Of a stretch of 64,000 nucleotides of DNA, positions 48,740 through 59,820 are shown in pieces. Within the stretch, counting starts at the first letter, position 1; every line of letters begins with the position of its first letter. The stretch spans positions 4,473,501-4,537,500 of the forward strand of contig NC_066333.1 in NCBI RefSeq assembly GCF_022539315.1, written 5' to 3'. Position numbers and translations under genes: made by a program. The DNA comes from Serinus canaria (lineage: Eukaryota > Chordata > Aves > Passeriformes > Fringillidae). The notes beneath the pieces are model-generated. The model saw only the letters and a list, made by a program, of their open reading frames with translations, had not been told where the DNA came from and did not search any database.

Positions 48740-49020
48740 TTTTTGTGTGTGTTAATGGATCACTCAGAAAATAAGTGGCACTTTTAGTGTCCATTAACTC
48801 TCATTTAACTAATGATAAATTGCACTTGAGCACCTCTGGACATGCTTGCAGAGGCATGTTAATACCAGAAAAATACATTACAAGTGGGGCTATTGCTTTC
48901 AGAGCAAAATGAATTAATCATAATGGGGACTCTGAAATAAAGGCTTACCAAAAAATACTTGGTAGCCTGTTAAGTATCCATTAATGCAACTAAATGACAC
49001 TCAGAGTTTAACAACTACAA
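48740..49020. promoter_or_regulatory. Candidate conserved element rich in homeodomain cores
   Basis: About ten TAAT/ATTA cores lie in complex, repeat-free DNA. The pair GTTAATGGATCACT (48751-48764) and AGTGTCCATTAAC (48786-48798) forms an inverted repeat matching at 13 of 14 positions, and CCATTAATGCAAC recurs near 48978. The composition is enhancer-like, but conservation is untested. Confidence 0.28.
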
Positions 49021-50627
49021 ATGAAATCCCCACAGAGGAGGGTGTCATAGGAGAGGTTTGAACAGTGCAGTGTTTACAGCATAAAATGTGGAAATCCATC
49101 CCCTACCTATGACCTTTGGTGTGTATAGGGGGAAGAAATTATAATAACATTTCCCTGATAACAGATTTTTATAAATATTATAAATCACATGAGAAGTTTG
49201 CTTTGAATTTCAGGATTTCCCTTTGTCCTTTAAGAGAAAAAGGCTTACTTTTGTTTCTCCTTTTTATTTTTTTGGTTTGTTTTCAACCAGTGCAATTGCA
49301 AAGACCTGAGGGGAGCAGGGCTCTGAAGTGACCTGCTGGCTTTGCAGTCCCTGTCCCCTGTTGTCACCCCTGCCTCTGGGTCCTCACCCAGGGGGGCTGC
49401 TTGTAGCTCAGAGTCACTGCAGTTTGGCTTTTGGTGGCTCACAGGACAAGGAGCTCAGATTTCCAGCTCTGCTCTTCAAGAGCCGTGGCCCTTTGTCCTG
49501 TACAGGACACTTGTCCCTGTAAGCTCAGTCTGACACTTACCTCAGTAAAATGTCCAAAAAAAACCCAGTGTGGCAAAACACAACAAGCAGTGTTAAAATA
49601 ACTGCAGATATGGTAACTCCTGCTGGCTGCAATAGGCAGAGACCATTTTATTCTTGTTTTTATATTCTATTGGGTCCAGTAGAGACTTTATCTGTAAATA
49701 CAGCAGTGTCCCTGCCCTGCAGGGCTTGCAGCATATGAGAATCTGGTGAAACAGATGTTTCAAGACATGGAGAACTTGTTCAGTGGCACAGGGTGAGATC
49801 AGAGCTCTCTTCATCCCCTAAATACCCCAATGCATGGAGGCAAACCCATCCTGTGACTCTGCACTGCAGCCTTATTTTATCAGCCCTTCTGCTGACCCCA
49901 AACAGCTTCTGTTCTTTGAGGGCTCTTTTTTTTTTTCCCTTTTTCTGTTATTGCTCATGTATTCCCCTCACATTAATGATACAGATGTACTGGGGGCCAT
50001 GTGCTTTGCCACATCACAAAGGAAACCACAGGACTGCAGATCAGAGGAGCAGCCAGATGTCCTTGCCTGGCAGAGCACCACGCAAGGGTCACAGCTCAGG
50101 CTGCCAGACTGGGCTGGCTCCTTCTGCCAAACAGAATGGGGACATCACCTGCTCCCACAAACACAGAAGAAAAAACATCACTGCAAACTCACAGCAGCTT
50201 TTGGGGATTCGTTTTGTCAGTGTTTGGATTTTTTTTTTCTTTTTCCTTTTAGTAGATGTGATAACTACCATGATTCTTTAAGGCCACAGCTGCCTGTCCA
50301 TGCTTGGGCTGGGCACTGTTTTATTCCCTGATGAGCCCTTTCAAATCCAGGAGACTTCCAGGATTGTGCCTGCCTGGGAGGAAGAGTGTGATTTGCATAT
50401 GTTCTGTGAATGCATTTCAGTTTTCAAAGTCATTAAAGACAAAGGGTTTGAAGTGGTGCTTTTCTTCAACTAGCAGCTCTGGAGCAGGTTCTGTTTGTTT
50501 CCTGTAGCAAGCTTAAGGTAGATCTCTCCCAGCAGTCCATGGACTTGTGGAAATGGCAGACAGAAAGGGTTTCATGGAGGGACAGGGTGAGGGAAGAAAG
50601 CTGCCACAGTATTTCTATTTCTGTCCC

Positions 50628-50830
50628 TCAAGAGAAATTCAAAGGGGACATCCAGCAATTGCAGACATCCAAGGTCAGGCTCTTATCCCAGATAACAGCC
50701 TCAAGTTGGACCAGGGAAGCTTTAGACTGGATATTATGAAAAATTTCTTCACTGAAAGGGTGGTTGGACATTGGCACAGGCTGGCCAGGGCCGTGGTGGA
50801 GTCACCATCTCTGGGGGGATTTAGAAGATG
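50628..50830 (+). mobile_element. CR1 LINE fragment, 5' part of an interrupted copy
   Basis: GCCTCAAGTTGGACCAGGGA, AGCTTTAGACTGGATATTAT, GAAAAATTTCTTCACTGAAA, GGGTGGTTGGACATTGGCAC, AGGCTGGCCAGGGCCGTGGT and GGAGTCACCATCTCTGGGGG follow the CR1 3' region in sense orientation. The match stops at TTAGAAGATG, exactly where a solo LTR begins, and resumes at 51231. The 5' edge is approximate. Confidence 0.92.
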
Positions 50831-51222
50831 TGTCACCATGATACTTTGTGAAAAATCCCTTTGCCAGGATTTCTTCTCCTGGGAAGCTGAGAAGCCTCAG
50901 AAAAGAATGAAGACAAGAATTATCTGGTTATTTGGGAATGTGGTCTGGAGATCATTTACCAACAGGTGCATCTTTGGTTGGCTCCATGTGAATTGTTTTT
51001 AATTAATGACCAACCACCATCAGATGTGTGGGACTCTGAGGAGTCAGTCATGAGCTTTCATGATCATTCTTGTTAAGCCTTCTGATGTCTCCTTTCTCTT
51101 TCTTTAGTGTAGTTTTAGCATATCATATATTTAATATAATATAAAATAATCAATCAGCCTTCTGAGAAGATGGAGTCAGATTCTCATCTCTCACCTCATC
51201 CTGGGGACCTCACAGCACCCCA
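50831..51222 (+). mobile_element. Solo LTR, passerine ERVL-type, copy 3, inside CR1
   Basis: It starts TGTCACCATGATACTTTGTG and includes GAAAAATCCCTTTGCCAGGA, TTTCTTCTCCTGGGAAGCTG, GTGAATTGTTTTTAATTAAT, TCTGATGTCTCCTTTCTCTT and CAGCCTTCTGAGAAGATGGA. These are the landmarks of the copies at 24742 and 26419. The polyadenylation signal is mutated (AATAATCAATCAG). It splits a CR1 copy, so it inserted after the CR1. The 3' edge (CACAGCACCCCA) is set by homology. The 8 bases to 51230 may hold an altered target duplication, which is not clearly visible. Confidence 0.88.
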
Positions 51223-51230
51223 AAGTTGGG

Positions 51231-51290
51231 TGTGGATGTGGTGCTCAGGGACATGGGCTGGCAGTGGCTTTGGCAGTGCTGGGGCAGAGC
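51231..51290 (+). mobile_element. CR1 LINE fragment, continuation after LTR
   Basis: TGTGGATGTGGTGCTCAGGG, ACATGGGCTGGCAGTGGCTT and TGGCAGTGCTGGGG continue the CR1 text broken off at 50830. The normal CR1 end, with GATGATCTT and the ATTCTATG terminal repeats, is missing. A later deletion probably removed the 3' end. Confidence 0.8.
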
Positions 51291-51332
51291 TCAGAGCTCT
51301 CTGCCAGCCTCAGCAGTGCTGCTGCTACAGGA

Positions 51333-51368
51333 CTGTCACAGTGACTGTCACAGTGCTGTCACAGTGCT
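51333..51368. repeat. Short tandem repeat of CTGTCACAGTG
   Basis: Three copies of an 11-13 base unit follow each other: CTGTCACAGTGA, CTGTCACAGTG, CTGTCACAGTG. The unit is itself nearly palindromic (ACTGTCACAGT). Confidence 0.8.
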
Positions 51369-51934
51369 AAGCCTGTTTCACCAGGGCTAAACAGAGTGGA
51401 AGCCAAGCAAGAATACACATTCCTGTGGATTTGTTCCCTCTTTGTTTTTCTTGTGCATGTGCAGCTGGTAGGAGTTCTGTTGCAGTTCTGTCTTGATCCA
51501 AGTGGGATACAGTCTTGGACCTGGCTACAAGAGATGATTGTGAAATCTTTTTTTAGCTATTTCTGCTTTAAATGCTCTGGGATGATTTCATTTGTTTGTC
51601 AGTATAATTTGTCAGCCAAAGAGGCATTTGTTCATGAACTTGCTCAGCATCTCCCATGGTAGGAGAAAAGGCTGGGGTTGTCACCAGGGAGTTTTTTGGG
51701 GTTTCCCTAGGGAGTTTTGGTATGTAACCAATGTAATTACTTAGTTAGGAGAGTTTCTTAAGTTCACCAATGCAGGGTAGGAACTGTAAATGACAGAGAA
51801 AGTGAAACAAGGGGTGTGAGAGAGTGAGTAAAGAGGAATGAAACTGTGATCTCTCCCAGATGTTAAAAATTTTTTTGTGCAGCTGAACAAAGGTGCTGTC
51901 TGTCCAATATAATTTTTATTCCAAACCTTCAATA

Positions 51935-52200
51935 TTGCAGCTGACGGCAGAAAATGTGCAGTAAAACACGGGGAGGCCACTGGGTAATATCCACTGTAAA
52001 GTGTTAATTGCCTATTGAGGCTGTAAACTATGTCAATATGCCTGGATCTGAGTTATTGACAGACTCCCATTTATTCCAGCTTCACAAAGCTGGGCTCTTT
52101 AGAACTGGGGGCTCTAATCAGTCATGCTTTACTGAACCTACCAAGAAGCACCAGTCAATAAATGTGCTTGCTGTCTTAACCCTTTGAAGTTTGTAAAATT
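51935..52200. promoter_or_regulatory. Candidate conserved non-coding element
   Basis: A complex, repeat-free block contains GCAGCTGACGGCAG, AAAACACGGGG, CACTGTAAAGTGTTAATTGC, CTATGTCAATATGC and AGTCAATAAATGTGC. Dense TAAT/CAAT-type cores plus isolated CpGs are typical of vertebrate enhancers. Untested inference. Confidence 0.25.
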
Positions 52201-54939
52201 ACAAGTAGGATTGATGACATTGATTTGGGGAGAACTCTTGGCAGTGGAAACCCTCTGGAAATGAAAGCTGCCTGTGGTAAATGACGCCTCCTTTAGCCTG
52301 ATGGTGGCTCTGGGTTTGTGGGGCCAGAGAAACCTTGGTTTTCTGTCAGCACCCGAGCTCTGGGCTGGGAAAAGGAGTTATGGCTCAGTGAGAGGTGGTT
52401 GCAGTGGCAGCTAGAGCTGGAGCTGGCTGTAGTGCATTTATCACTATTAAAAATTCTGACATCTGTGGCTCATCACTTCAGATCCTGTAGCTGGCAAACA
52501 GCACAGGACTGAAGCCATCAGCATCCCATAGGATCATTTACAAGAAACAGGGTGTTTCTCCTTCTCCACCCACTAAAACCCCCCAGATCTGCCCCTCTGG
52601 TGCAGGTGGGAGTCTGTATTTGAAGATTATTGTCTTTAATCATTGCTGATGTACAGCAGCTGTGGTGGCATTTGGGGTGGGAGCAAAGCAGCAAACAAGA
52701 GGCCAAATCCTGCTCTCCAGGGGCTGGGGGAGGATGCCTTTGCCTGGAACATGCAGGTTTGTGCAGTTTCTCAGATGAAAACTGGCTTGTAGAATGCTTT
52801 GAGGTGAAAGACTTGCTGACATGAGAATCCAAGTTTTTTGGGCTTGCTGGAATTCACCTTACAGTGGGAGCTGTTACAGTTGTATTGACTTACATGTGGG
52901 CTTTTTGCTTCTAAACTAAATGACTAAAGCCTGGGGAGAGTTGCATTTTATTTTCAAGGAAAATCCAAACAAATACAGATGAAAATTATCTGTGAAAGGT
53001 GGAGGAGGGGAGTAAAGCAAAAGTGCTGCTGCTGCTTGACATAATCTGTAGTAATAAAGGCTTTGGAAATTTTACAAAGAATTAGAAATGGATCAGAAAA
53101 CACTTCTCTAATGCATTTGCTTTTTAAAAAAACAACTTATTTGTCTTCTAAATTAATTCTGGGTAAGAATGTTTCTTCCTCAGTCTTTTTCTAACTAAAT
53201 GTAAAGTGATATTTGTCCTTTCTGATTTGCCCTGTACCTAATTTTTTTTCCAAACTGAGGAGGTTTTATACTAAAGTATGGGATCAAGATGTTCTGGTGT
53301 TTAGAGCCCAGCACTACCTGGAAAAAGAGGGGTTTTTGTAAATTTTTTGCCATGTAATTCCTGGCATAGGTAAAAAGAACTTTACCTGGTCCAGGCCTTG
53401 TTAGACAAGGAGATTATGATGGCCAGCTAATGTGTTTTTTAAATACTAGCAGTCTGCCTGTTCCTGGTGTTAAGTGCTATTTTAATAATCCTAATTAATT
53501 TGTACTTGCTAAATTAAGTGCATCTAGGTTTCAAGCAGGGAGGTTAGACTCAGGTTAAGTGTTTATTCTGCTCTTTTCCATGTAATAGTGCAAATCTTCT
53601 TCCTGTCAGACTGAAGCTGAACATCTTACCATTTATTAATGGATATATGCAACTAAAATCCATACTTTGAGGCTGGCAATGTGCACTTGCTGGGTTAGCC
53701 TGGTGTCTGTTCTGTAAATGATAGGGACTGGTAATTCCTTGCAGCACCAGCAGCTTTACATGCTGCAGTGTCTCTGTGGTAAATAGGTGCATTTGCAGAT
53801 GCTGATATTATTCATGGGGTCTCAAAGAACTTATTTCAAGCAAATCAGAGCTGGGTGTAGTTTGCTGTTTGTCTGAAATGAGCAGCTGTTTTCAATACAT
53901 CCCTTGCTGTTGCAGTGTGCAGACTAATACTTAAAATAACTATTCCCAGGCAGCAAGGAAATAAGAAATTTGTTTCACTTTCAGTTCTTTTCAGCTGGTT
54001 TTTTGATTTTTATTTTCCCTTTCAAAAAGTCTGTACAGATTCTTACATAAGTTACACTTCTCCAGCCTGGATATGAACCAAATGAATTGGGGAGAAGTTT
54101 GGCTGTATAATTCAGTTCCTATCAAGCTACACAAACCTGAGATTGGCTGTGCCTGGGTTTGGAGTGGAGCAAGTACTGCCATGCAGCAGCATCTGCTGAT
54201 AAATTCACTAATAATTTGCTGTGGAAAACTGCTCTTGCCTACCCCTGGTGCAATGTGTAGGTACTTTCTGGGAAATCAAGCTCTTCTCAGGAGGTTGTGA
54301 AACACAGCAGTGCTGCTTGATGGAAAGACCACTGATCAAAGACTTACATTTCAGAGCTGCTATGATTTATCTTGTTTGTATTAAGGGTGGGAGAAATCAT
54401 GCTGGATACTTGGTTTCTTTATCATGCTTACACTGGATACCAAAATGATCTGACTGCCTTCAGTGCCAAAGGATGCAGGTTAAACTCAGATAAAGGAGAT
54501 GCTTTAATGTAGTGACAGCAAAATGCAGAGAAATTCAGGGTTAGAGCAGCCAACTGCAGGTCAAAATACTCCTGGCCAATGCCACAGACCTTTGGTGCCC
54601 ACTTCTGATTGCTGGCTCTGGACAGGGGTGTATGGGGCGTGTGTTCTTCATCACTGAAAGCTGTTTGTGGGACTGGTGTGTTGGGTTAAATACCTGCAGT
54701 TCATTGTGCCCTTCTCTCCTGCCAAAACAGAGCACCAATAAAAATATTCACATTTCTGGAGTGGGGGGAGGAAAACAGGAGTGTTTACAGGGAAAGAAGT
54801 GTTGGAAGTTGCAGCAGCAGGGGCGAGCAGGATATACAGTGCGTTTTTATGCCCCTCATATTTAATGGAGAGGAATCCAGCCCCGGTTCCAGGCTGTTTT
54901 CCGCAGGCTTTTCCCATGCTGTATCGCTGTGTGATGTGA

Positions 54940-54953
54940 CCACTAGAGAGCAG
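54940..54953 (+). promoter_or_regulatory. CTCF-like motif, one mismatch
   Basis: CCACTAGAGAGCAG differs from the common CTCF core CCACTAGAGGGCAG only by A for G at the tenth base. That G is usually well conserved, so binding could be weak or absent. Confidence 0.35.
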
Positions 54954-54968
54954 GCTTAACCTAGTAAC

Positions 54969-54986
54969 AAGAGCTAATTAGTTCTT
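54969..54986. promoter_or_regulatory. Near-perfect palindrome on a TAATTA core
   Basis: AAGAGCTAATTAGTTCTT is self-complementary apart from one base pair, centred on CTAATTAG, the kind of site bound by paired-class homeodomain dimers. Confidence 0.35.
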
Positions 54987-57614
54987 GGCCTCTTCATTTG
55001 CAGCTCTTCCCCAGCCCCCTTCCACCTTTCCGTGGAGGCAGAGGCGACTTCCATGGTTCTCAGCCTTGCCTCCAACGCTGTGCAATCTTAGGGCTAATTA
55101 AAACTGCCACAGACGGCCTGAACCCCACATTAAAATTGGATGAGGAATTGATCAGCCAAGCAAACAGGAAATTTAGCTGTGTGAGTGAAGGTAATGTTTG
55201 CTCAAATGTGTAATGAGGTCCATGGGGAATATTTATGGGGACCTTAGCTTTCAGCAGTTCCTTCTCCTTGAAGTCCTCTGCCCTCCCTGCCCTCTCCTTC
55301 AGAGCAGGGGAGGCACAAGGAAACCCCAAGCTGCATCAGTCCAAGGTGAGCATGTTTGGGAAAGTGGGCTATGTGTGGCTAAGGTGAAGCTTTGCAAGAG
55401 GAGTTGAGGAGCAGCACAGTGACTTTTGCAGTTTGGCTTTGCAATATTAAAAAAGACCCCACAAAACCCAAGCAAATAACCCTTCCCATAATCCAAAAAA
55501 CTTGAGTGCAAATGTTGGTGGAGCGCTTGGCAGTGTGTTAGTAAATGAAATGGGTTGCTCAAAAAGGATGGGGCAGTGTGTTCCAGCAGGTGTTATATTT
55601 TCTGTATTAACTTCAGGATCAGCAATAAAAGCTGTCAGCACACAGGTGGAAAGGAAGGATCTGTCAGGGAGGGCCCTCCTCAGCAGATTTTATCTATTTC
55701 TGATAATCACTCCATACAGAGTAGGAATGCTTTCCATGTGCAGCAAACAGATGAACTTACCTGCTTCTTATTTATCACCACTCATCAAAGCTCATCAGCC
55801 CATGCAGGTCTGAGGTCTCAGAATGAGCTTTTTTGGATAGCTATCACTTCAGACCTGGATCTACAAGGCACTTTTGTTGAGAGCTCCGACTCTGGAAGCC
55901 CAGCCTGGCTCTGGAAGCTCTTCCCAAAGCAGAGCATTCCCACCCAGATGTGTCTCTCAAGCCCAGCACATCAGCTGGTCCCAGCTCTGCACCATCCCAC
56001 AGTTTCCCTCCAGTGCCCCTCAAGGCTGCTTGCAGTTGTGACAGGCTCTAAAGGTGAGGCTGATGCCTAAAGGGCTTTGAGGAGGAGGAGGAAGCTGTCT
56101 GTGTGCCTGGTCCAAGGGCTGTGGTACAAACCAGGCAAGGAGAGAGAACCCCCTGGGTCTCACTGGGGTAGGGGCAGATCCCAGTGTGAGCCCTGCAGTC
56201 CCTGCCATTTTTCACACCTTTGATTTGTTCTCCTGTAGGAATGTGAGCCCAAAACCTCTTTACAGCCATGATGGGAGGAGTTGTGGCTGAATAGAGCAGG
56301 AGAAGCTGGCAGAGCAGTAGAGCTTCTGACTTGCCATAAAATCCAGGGAAGTTCAGTCAGTTTTGTCTAGAACACTGACACTGGGCAATTTTGTGTCCTT
56401 CAAGTGTTGGAGCAATGAGATTTGTGTAAAAGGAAAGCAATTACTCTAACTTTCTAGAGGGAACTATTGAAGTGAGGAATTTGGAAACACTAGGTTATAT
56501 TCTGAAATTATCCCAAAAATCCCCAGTGGCATCATGTCTGCCCTGTGTTTTTTAATATACCAAGGAAAGTAGACTGCTGCTCTTGTGATCAGTGCATTGG
56601 AACAAAAAGTTGGTCTTTTTTATGTAGATCCCAGTTTACAGTAGTGTGTGGGACCCTTTTTGAGGAGCAGGAGCAGTGTAAAAGCAGAGTCAGCACACTC
56701 CTGCCTGGGCTGGCTGTTGTGTTGCCAGGGGCTGGTGTCTGCCTGCTGCTGCACAAAGCCATGGGGACACCTAACCTGGCATGGCTTAAACATGGCCCTC
56801 CACTTAAACACTCATTTATGAGTCTAGGAGTCACCAGAAGAGCAGCTGTATTTAATTCCTGTCTGCATTGGATCACAGAATGTTTAAATGAAGGGCCTGG
56901 CAAGACATTAAACCAGGCTGGGACCTGCCTCCTGTGGAGACTTGGGACACTTGGCCTGCTTTGGTTGCACAGGAAAAGTGGTGTGCAAAAAGGTAAAATG
57001 AGAACTTGAAGCAGAATCCAATTACCCCTGTTTCAGTCATAAGTCACTTGTTTACATCCAGCTTTACATCTATTACTGAACGTGCTGCTCTCAGCCTTGC
57101 TGACATTCCATTCAGCTTGAGATGTGGGTTTGAACTAAATATGAACATTTCAGGGACTGTCAGGACATCTTATTTTGCATTCCTTCCATCTTGCTAATTA
57201 CCAATACTGTTCATAGACTGTGGGAGGGGACAAAGGATTGTATGAGAGCACATTCAATAAGTGAGCGGTGAATGCATTAATCAGGATTTTTCATAGCTCT
57301 AGGCAGGTCTGCTGGGATTCTTCTGTCAGGTGTGAACTCATTTTGCCCTTGTTTACTGGGAGTGTTGCTGGGAAGTGCCAACAGCTCTGGCCTGGCTGGA
57401 GGCTGACAGCCCAAACCTGAGAGACAGAAGATTTAATTGCAGGAATATCAGGGTGCAGGCTGAACAGCCATGTGGGAGGTGTGGCTGTAGGAGGAATAAT
57501 ATTCTTTAGAGAAGTTTTGCTCTCAATAACTCATACTTTGTTGTAATAATTGTCTGGTCACTATTGAAAGCAGCCTACAGAAAAGCAGAACTTTCCCCTG
57601 CTTCAGTCTTTGTC

Positions 57615-58090
57615 CTCTGTTAACTTTGTTATCCATGAATTTCATTGCTACCTTCAACTTCTGTAGGATTCTGAACAGGGTTTAATTGAGACTGGTTCTT
57701 GCTGTACTCCCTGGTAGCTCTCCTTTAACAGCTACAGTTTGAAGTCAGTCTCTAAACCATTTATTTAATCCCCTTGGTGACTAGAATATGGGGCTTTAAA
57801 GAAGAATTTAGGTACAGCTGAGTCAGAAGTCTTGGGGAAGTCCAAGTCCACTTTATTATCACAGCTGCTTCTATCAATCAGTCTTGTAATCTGGCCAGAA
57901 AAAGATAAGAGTGGTTTGTTTAAACCAATTTTCCATAAAACATCACAATTTTAGTTCCAGTCTGCAATTCTTTATTGATAGTCCATGAATAAATCTGTTA
58001 CTATTTTGTCAGTTATTAAGGCTGGATGAGCTGGTCCAAGTTGCTCTGGAGTCATCTTTAACTCTTCTCAAATGGAAATTATGTTGGCAA
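57615..58090 (-). pseudogene. Ancient CR1/L3-like LINE reverse-transcriptase fossil
   Basis: On the minus strand, fragments in order resemble the LINE reverse transcriptase. NIISI at about 58090 stands where the family has NVTPI. GLNKPLLSFSGQITRLIDRS, SCDNKVDLDFPKTSD (57822-57927, 35 codons without a stop) stands where the family has GKSCLTNL..YDQVTRLVDEG, VDVVYLDFSKAFD; this is palm motif A with its aspartate kept. GSTARTSLN at about 57700 corresponds to QGSVLGPLLF, and KFMDNKV at about 57635 to the KFADDTK motif C, with the second catalytic aspartate changed to N. Stops and frameshifts interrupt it, so it is inactive. The CR1-superfamily assignment is good; the subfamily is unknown. Confidence 0.65.
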
Positions 58091-59716
58091 CCCTGCAACT
58101 TTTGGCATTTACGAGGTTGTTTGCTGTGATGTATTAAAAAGTTAACAATGCACTGGTTCCTTTAAAACCCTTTGGTCTCTCTTATCTTGACCTGTTGATT
58201 TCATTTTATTTTTTATTTTTTATTTCTTTTTTATCTTTGGCAGATGGCCAAAAATAATGCAGATGATTTAGTTACTTGACGAGAAGTCGTCTGATCAAAC
58301 CAAGAGTCACAATCCTTTTTTACACTCTCTGGTCTAGCTGTGGCGTTTAGGAGACCTTTACACACATCAGTCTCTTTTTTTCAAGTGTCTGTGAAACACT
58401 CCTGCTTTTTCAGTGTCTCTATGTGTAGTTTTGATGTTTGTATTTAGCAGGGAATGAATGCTTGACTATAGGGGGTTTGGTGACGTTTCTTTATAATAGA
58501 TTGCTTATTTATTTTCTGTTGATAATCTGTTTATCCCTTTAGTCCCCTGTTCTCAGTTTTTAAAACTTTAAATATTTTTTCATCTTTTAAACAGGAATAT
58601 TTCTTCTGACCAGCATATCATTCTTTTAAATTACTGTTTGTGTAATTACAGCTCTTTGTTCAGGGACTTTCAATGGATGCTCAATGTATCGTTTTTAATT
58701 ATACTTTCATTATTGAACTTGATGCTCCTGGTCAGTTGTAATTCTGAGACTTCAGTGAATGAAATTACAAAATATGGTTGCTCTATGAACGAGTGCTTGA
58801 ATTCTCCTGGCTTTAATCTCTCAATCCTATGAGTTGCATTGCTAATCCTCTCCTTGTAAAGCTCCTGGTTTTCAGAGGCTTCTGCAAATTTATTTGAATA
58901 TGTGTCTCTAACAAAGGGCCTGTGTCACAGGGAGGGTTTAACGTGTGATTAAGCACTGAGTTGTCTTCAGCAACAATTAAATGGAACAGCACCTAATGTG
59001 GAGCTGGGCAGGATCAGCCCGAGGGCAATTCCTGCTCTGCTCTCTGTGCTCTCCTGTCTGACTTAATCAAACTTTTCACACCCAAAGTTTCAATTGAAGG
59101 GAGTGCACCTTGTTTAAGATCAAACCAGGCACGGGGCAGTGGAGGTGCCCTGGTGCCAGCAGGGTCTGCTGAGGCTGGTGGGGAAGGACCCTGGGACAGC
59201 TGTGCCAGATGCCAGCCAAGGATGGGCTGGAACAGAGCTGACACACTGCCTCCTCTCAGAGCCTTGGACAAAGTGCTCCTGCCTCACAACCCCGTGCTCC
59301 TCTCATAGTGAGGGTGAAAGACCATGTTAATTCTGTGAACGTTTCAGAAAATAAGACAGTGACAACCCCAAAGTGACAATCCCAAGGCTGGTATTTAAGG
59401 CACATATAAATGTAAAGGTGAAGGGATTTCTGTTCCCTTTAACAGCAAGAGAGCTAGCTTGCTTTCTGTTTTGTTTGTTTGTGAGGGGTTTTTTGTTTAT
59501 TTTTAAAGCCACATTCTCTCTTTGCCTTTTCCCTCCCACTGCTCAAGTCTGGCTCCCCTGTGGGTGTTGCTCTGCTCCAGCTGAGGCACAGCAGAAATGT
59601 ACCCCCTTGAGAGGTGTCTTGGTTTTCCCACTGAGGTCTCTCACCCAAGCATTAATTGCTGCAGGAGCACTAATGAGCTGTGATCAGACCTCCCTGGGAT
59701 AGTGGCAAGTGCTAGA
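58091..59716. other. AT-rich non-coding stretch
   Basis: No gene is seen. A (TTTTTAT)n-like run occurs at 58199-58238. The region next to the LINE fossil may be further LINE sequence too decayed to read. Open frames of 64-109 codons lack domains. Confidence 0.42.
58199..58238. repeat. (TTTTTAT)n low-complexity tract
   Basis: ATTTTATTTTTTATTTTTTA and following T-rich sequence form an imperfect T-rich heptamer array. Confidence 0.65.
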
Positions 59717-59820
59717 TTCATTTTACAGACAGGGAATAGATCTGAGCAGGCTCACACTGATTTCAGCAGTGGAGCCAGGGATGGCAATTTTCATTTGTGC
59801 TGTTTTTTTAGAACTGAGCC
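59717..59820 (-). mobile_element. Possible MIR-like SINE fossil
   Basis: CATTTTACAGACAGGGAATA, GCTCACACTGATTTCAGCAG and TGGAGCCAGGGATGGCAATT resemble, in order, the complement of a MIR-type core ('ttttacagatgaggaaac ... gtcacacagc ... cagagccagggat'). Agreement is weaker than at 27718, and chance similarity is possible. Confidence 0.4.

Larger units (their letters stand above)
47599..50604. other. Single-copy non-coding stretch with a candidate enhancer
   Basis: No gene is supported. It holds an 18-base perfect palindrome at 48031-48048 and an AT-rich, homeodomain-core-rich block with an internal inverted repeat at 48740-49020 (both listed separately). Open frames of 162 and 165 codons at 49793-50331 overlap in two frames, end in F/S-rich poly(T)-derived sequence and show no domain. 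Confidence 0.42.
54790..55200. promoter_or_regulatory. Candidate regulatory element with CTCF-like site
   Basis: This block keeps several CpGs (GGGGCGAGCAGG, GTGCGTTTTTATG, CCCCGGTTCC, TTCCGCAGG, GTATCGCTG, GAGGCGACTT, CCAACGCTG, AGACGGCC) in CpG-poor surroundings. It holds many TAAT cores and two separately listed motifs: a CTCF-like word and a homeodomain palindrome. It is the strongest compositional candidate for conserved regulatory DNA in the window. Confidence 0.35.
51369..57614. other. Long single-copy stretch with candidate enhancers
   Basis: No gene is supported in these 6.2 kb. Blocks at 51935-52200 and 54790-55200 look like constrained regulatory DNA and are listed separately. Open frames of 154-171 codons (56545-57009, 55555-56070) overlap other frames and lack domains. 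Confidence 0.42.

Noticed and set aside
50547..51002. 151-codon plus-strand open frame
   Set aside because: It runs from unique DNA through a CR1 fragment into a solo LTR; a chance frame in transposon DNA.
56860..56960. GGATCACAGAATGTTTAAATGA, resembling the start of an antisense CR1 3' end
   Set aside because: The next bases do not continue the CR1 text, so the similarity is limited to about 15 bases.
55555..57009. Open frames of 171 and 154 codons
   Set aside because: No domains were recognised, and other open frames overlap them on both strands.
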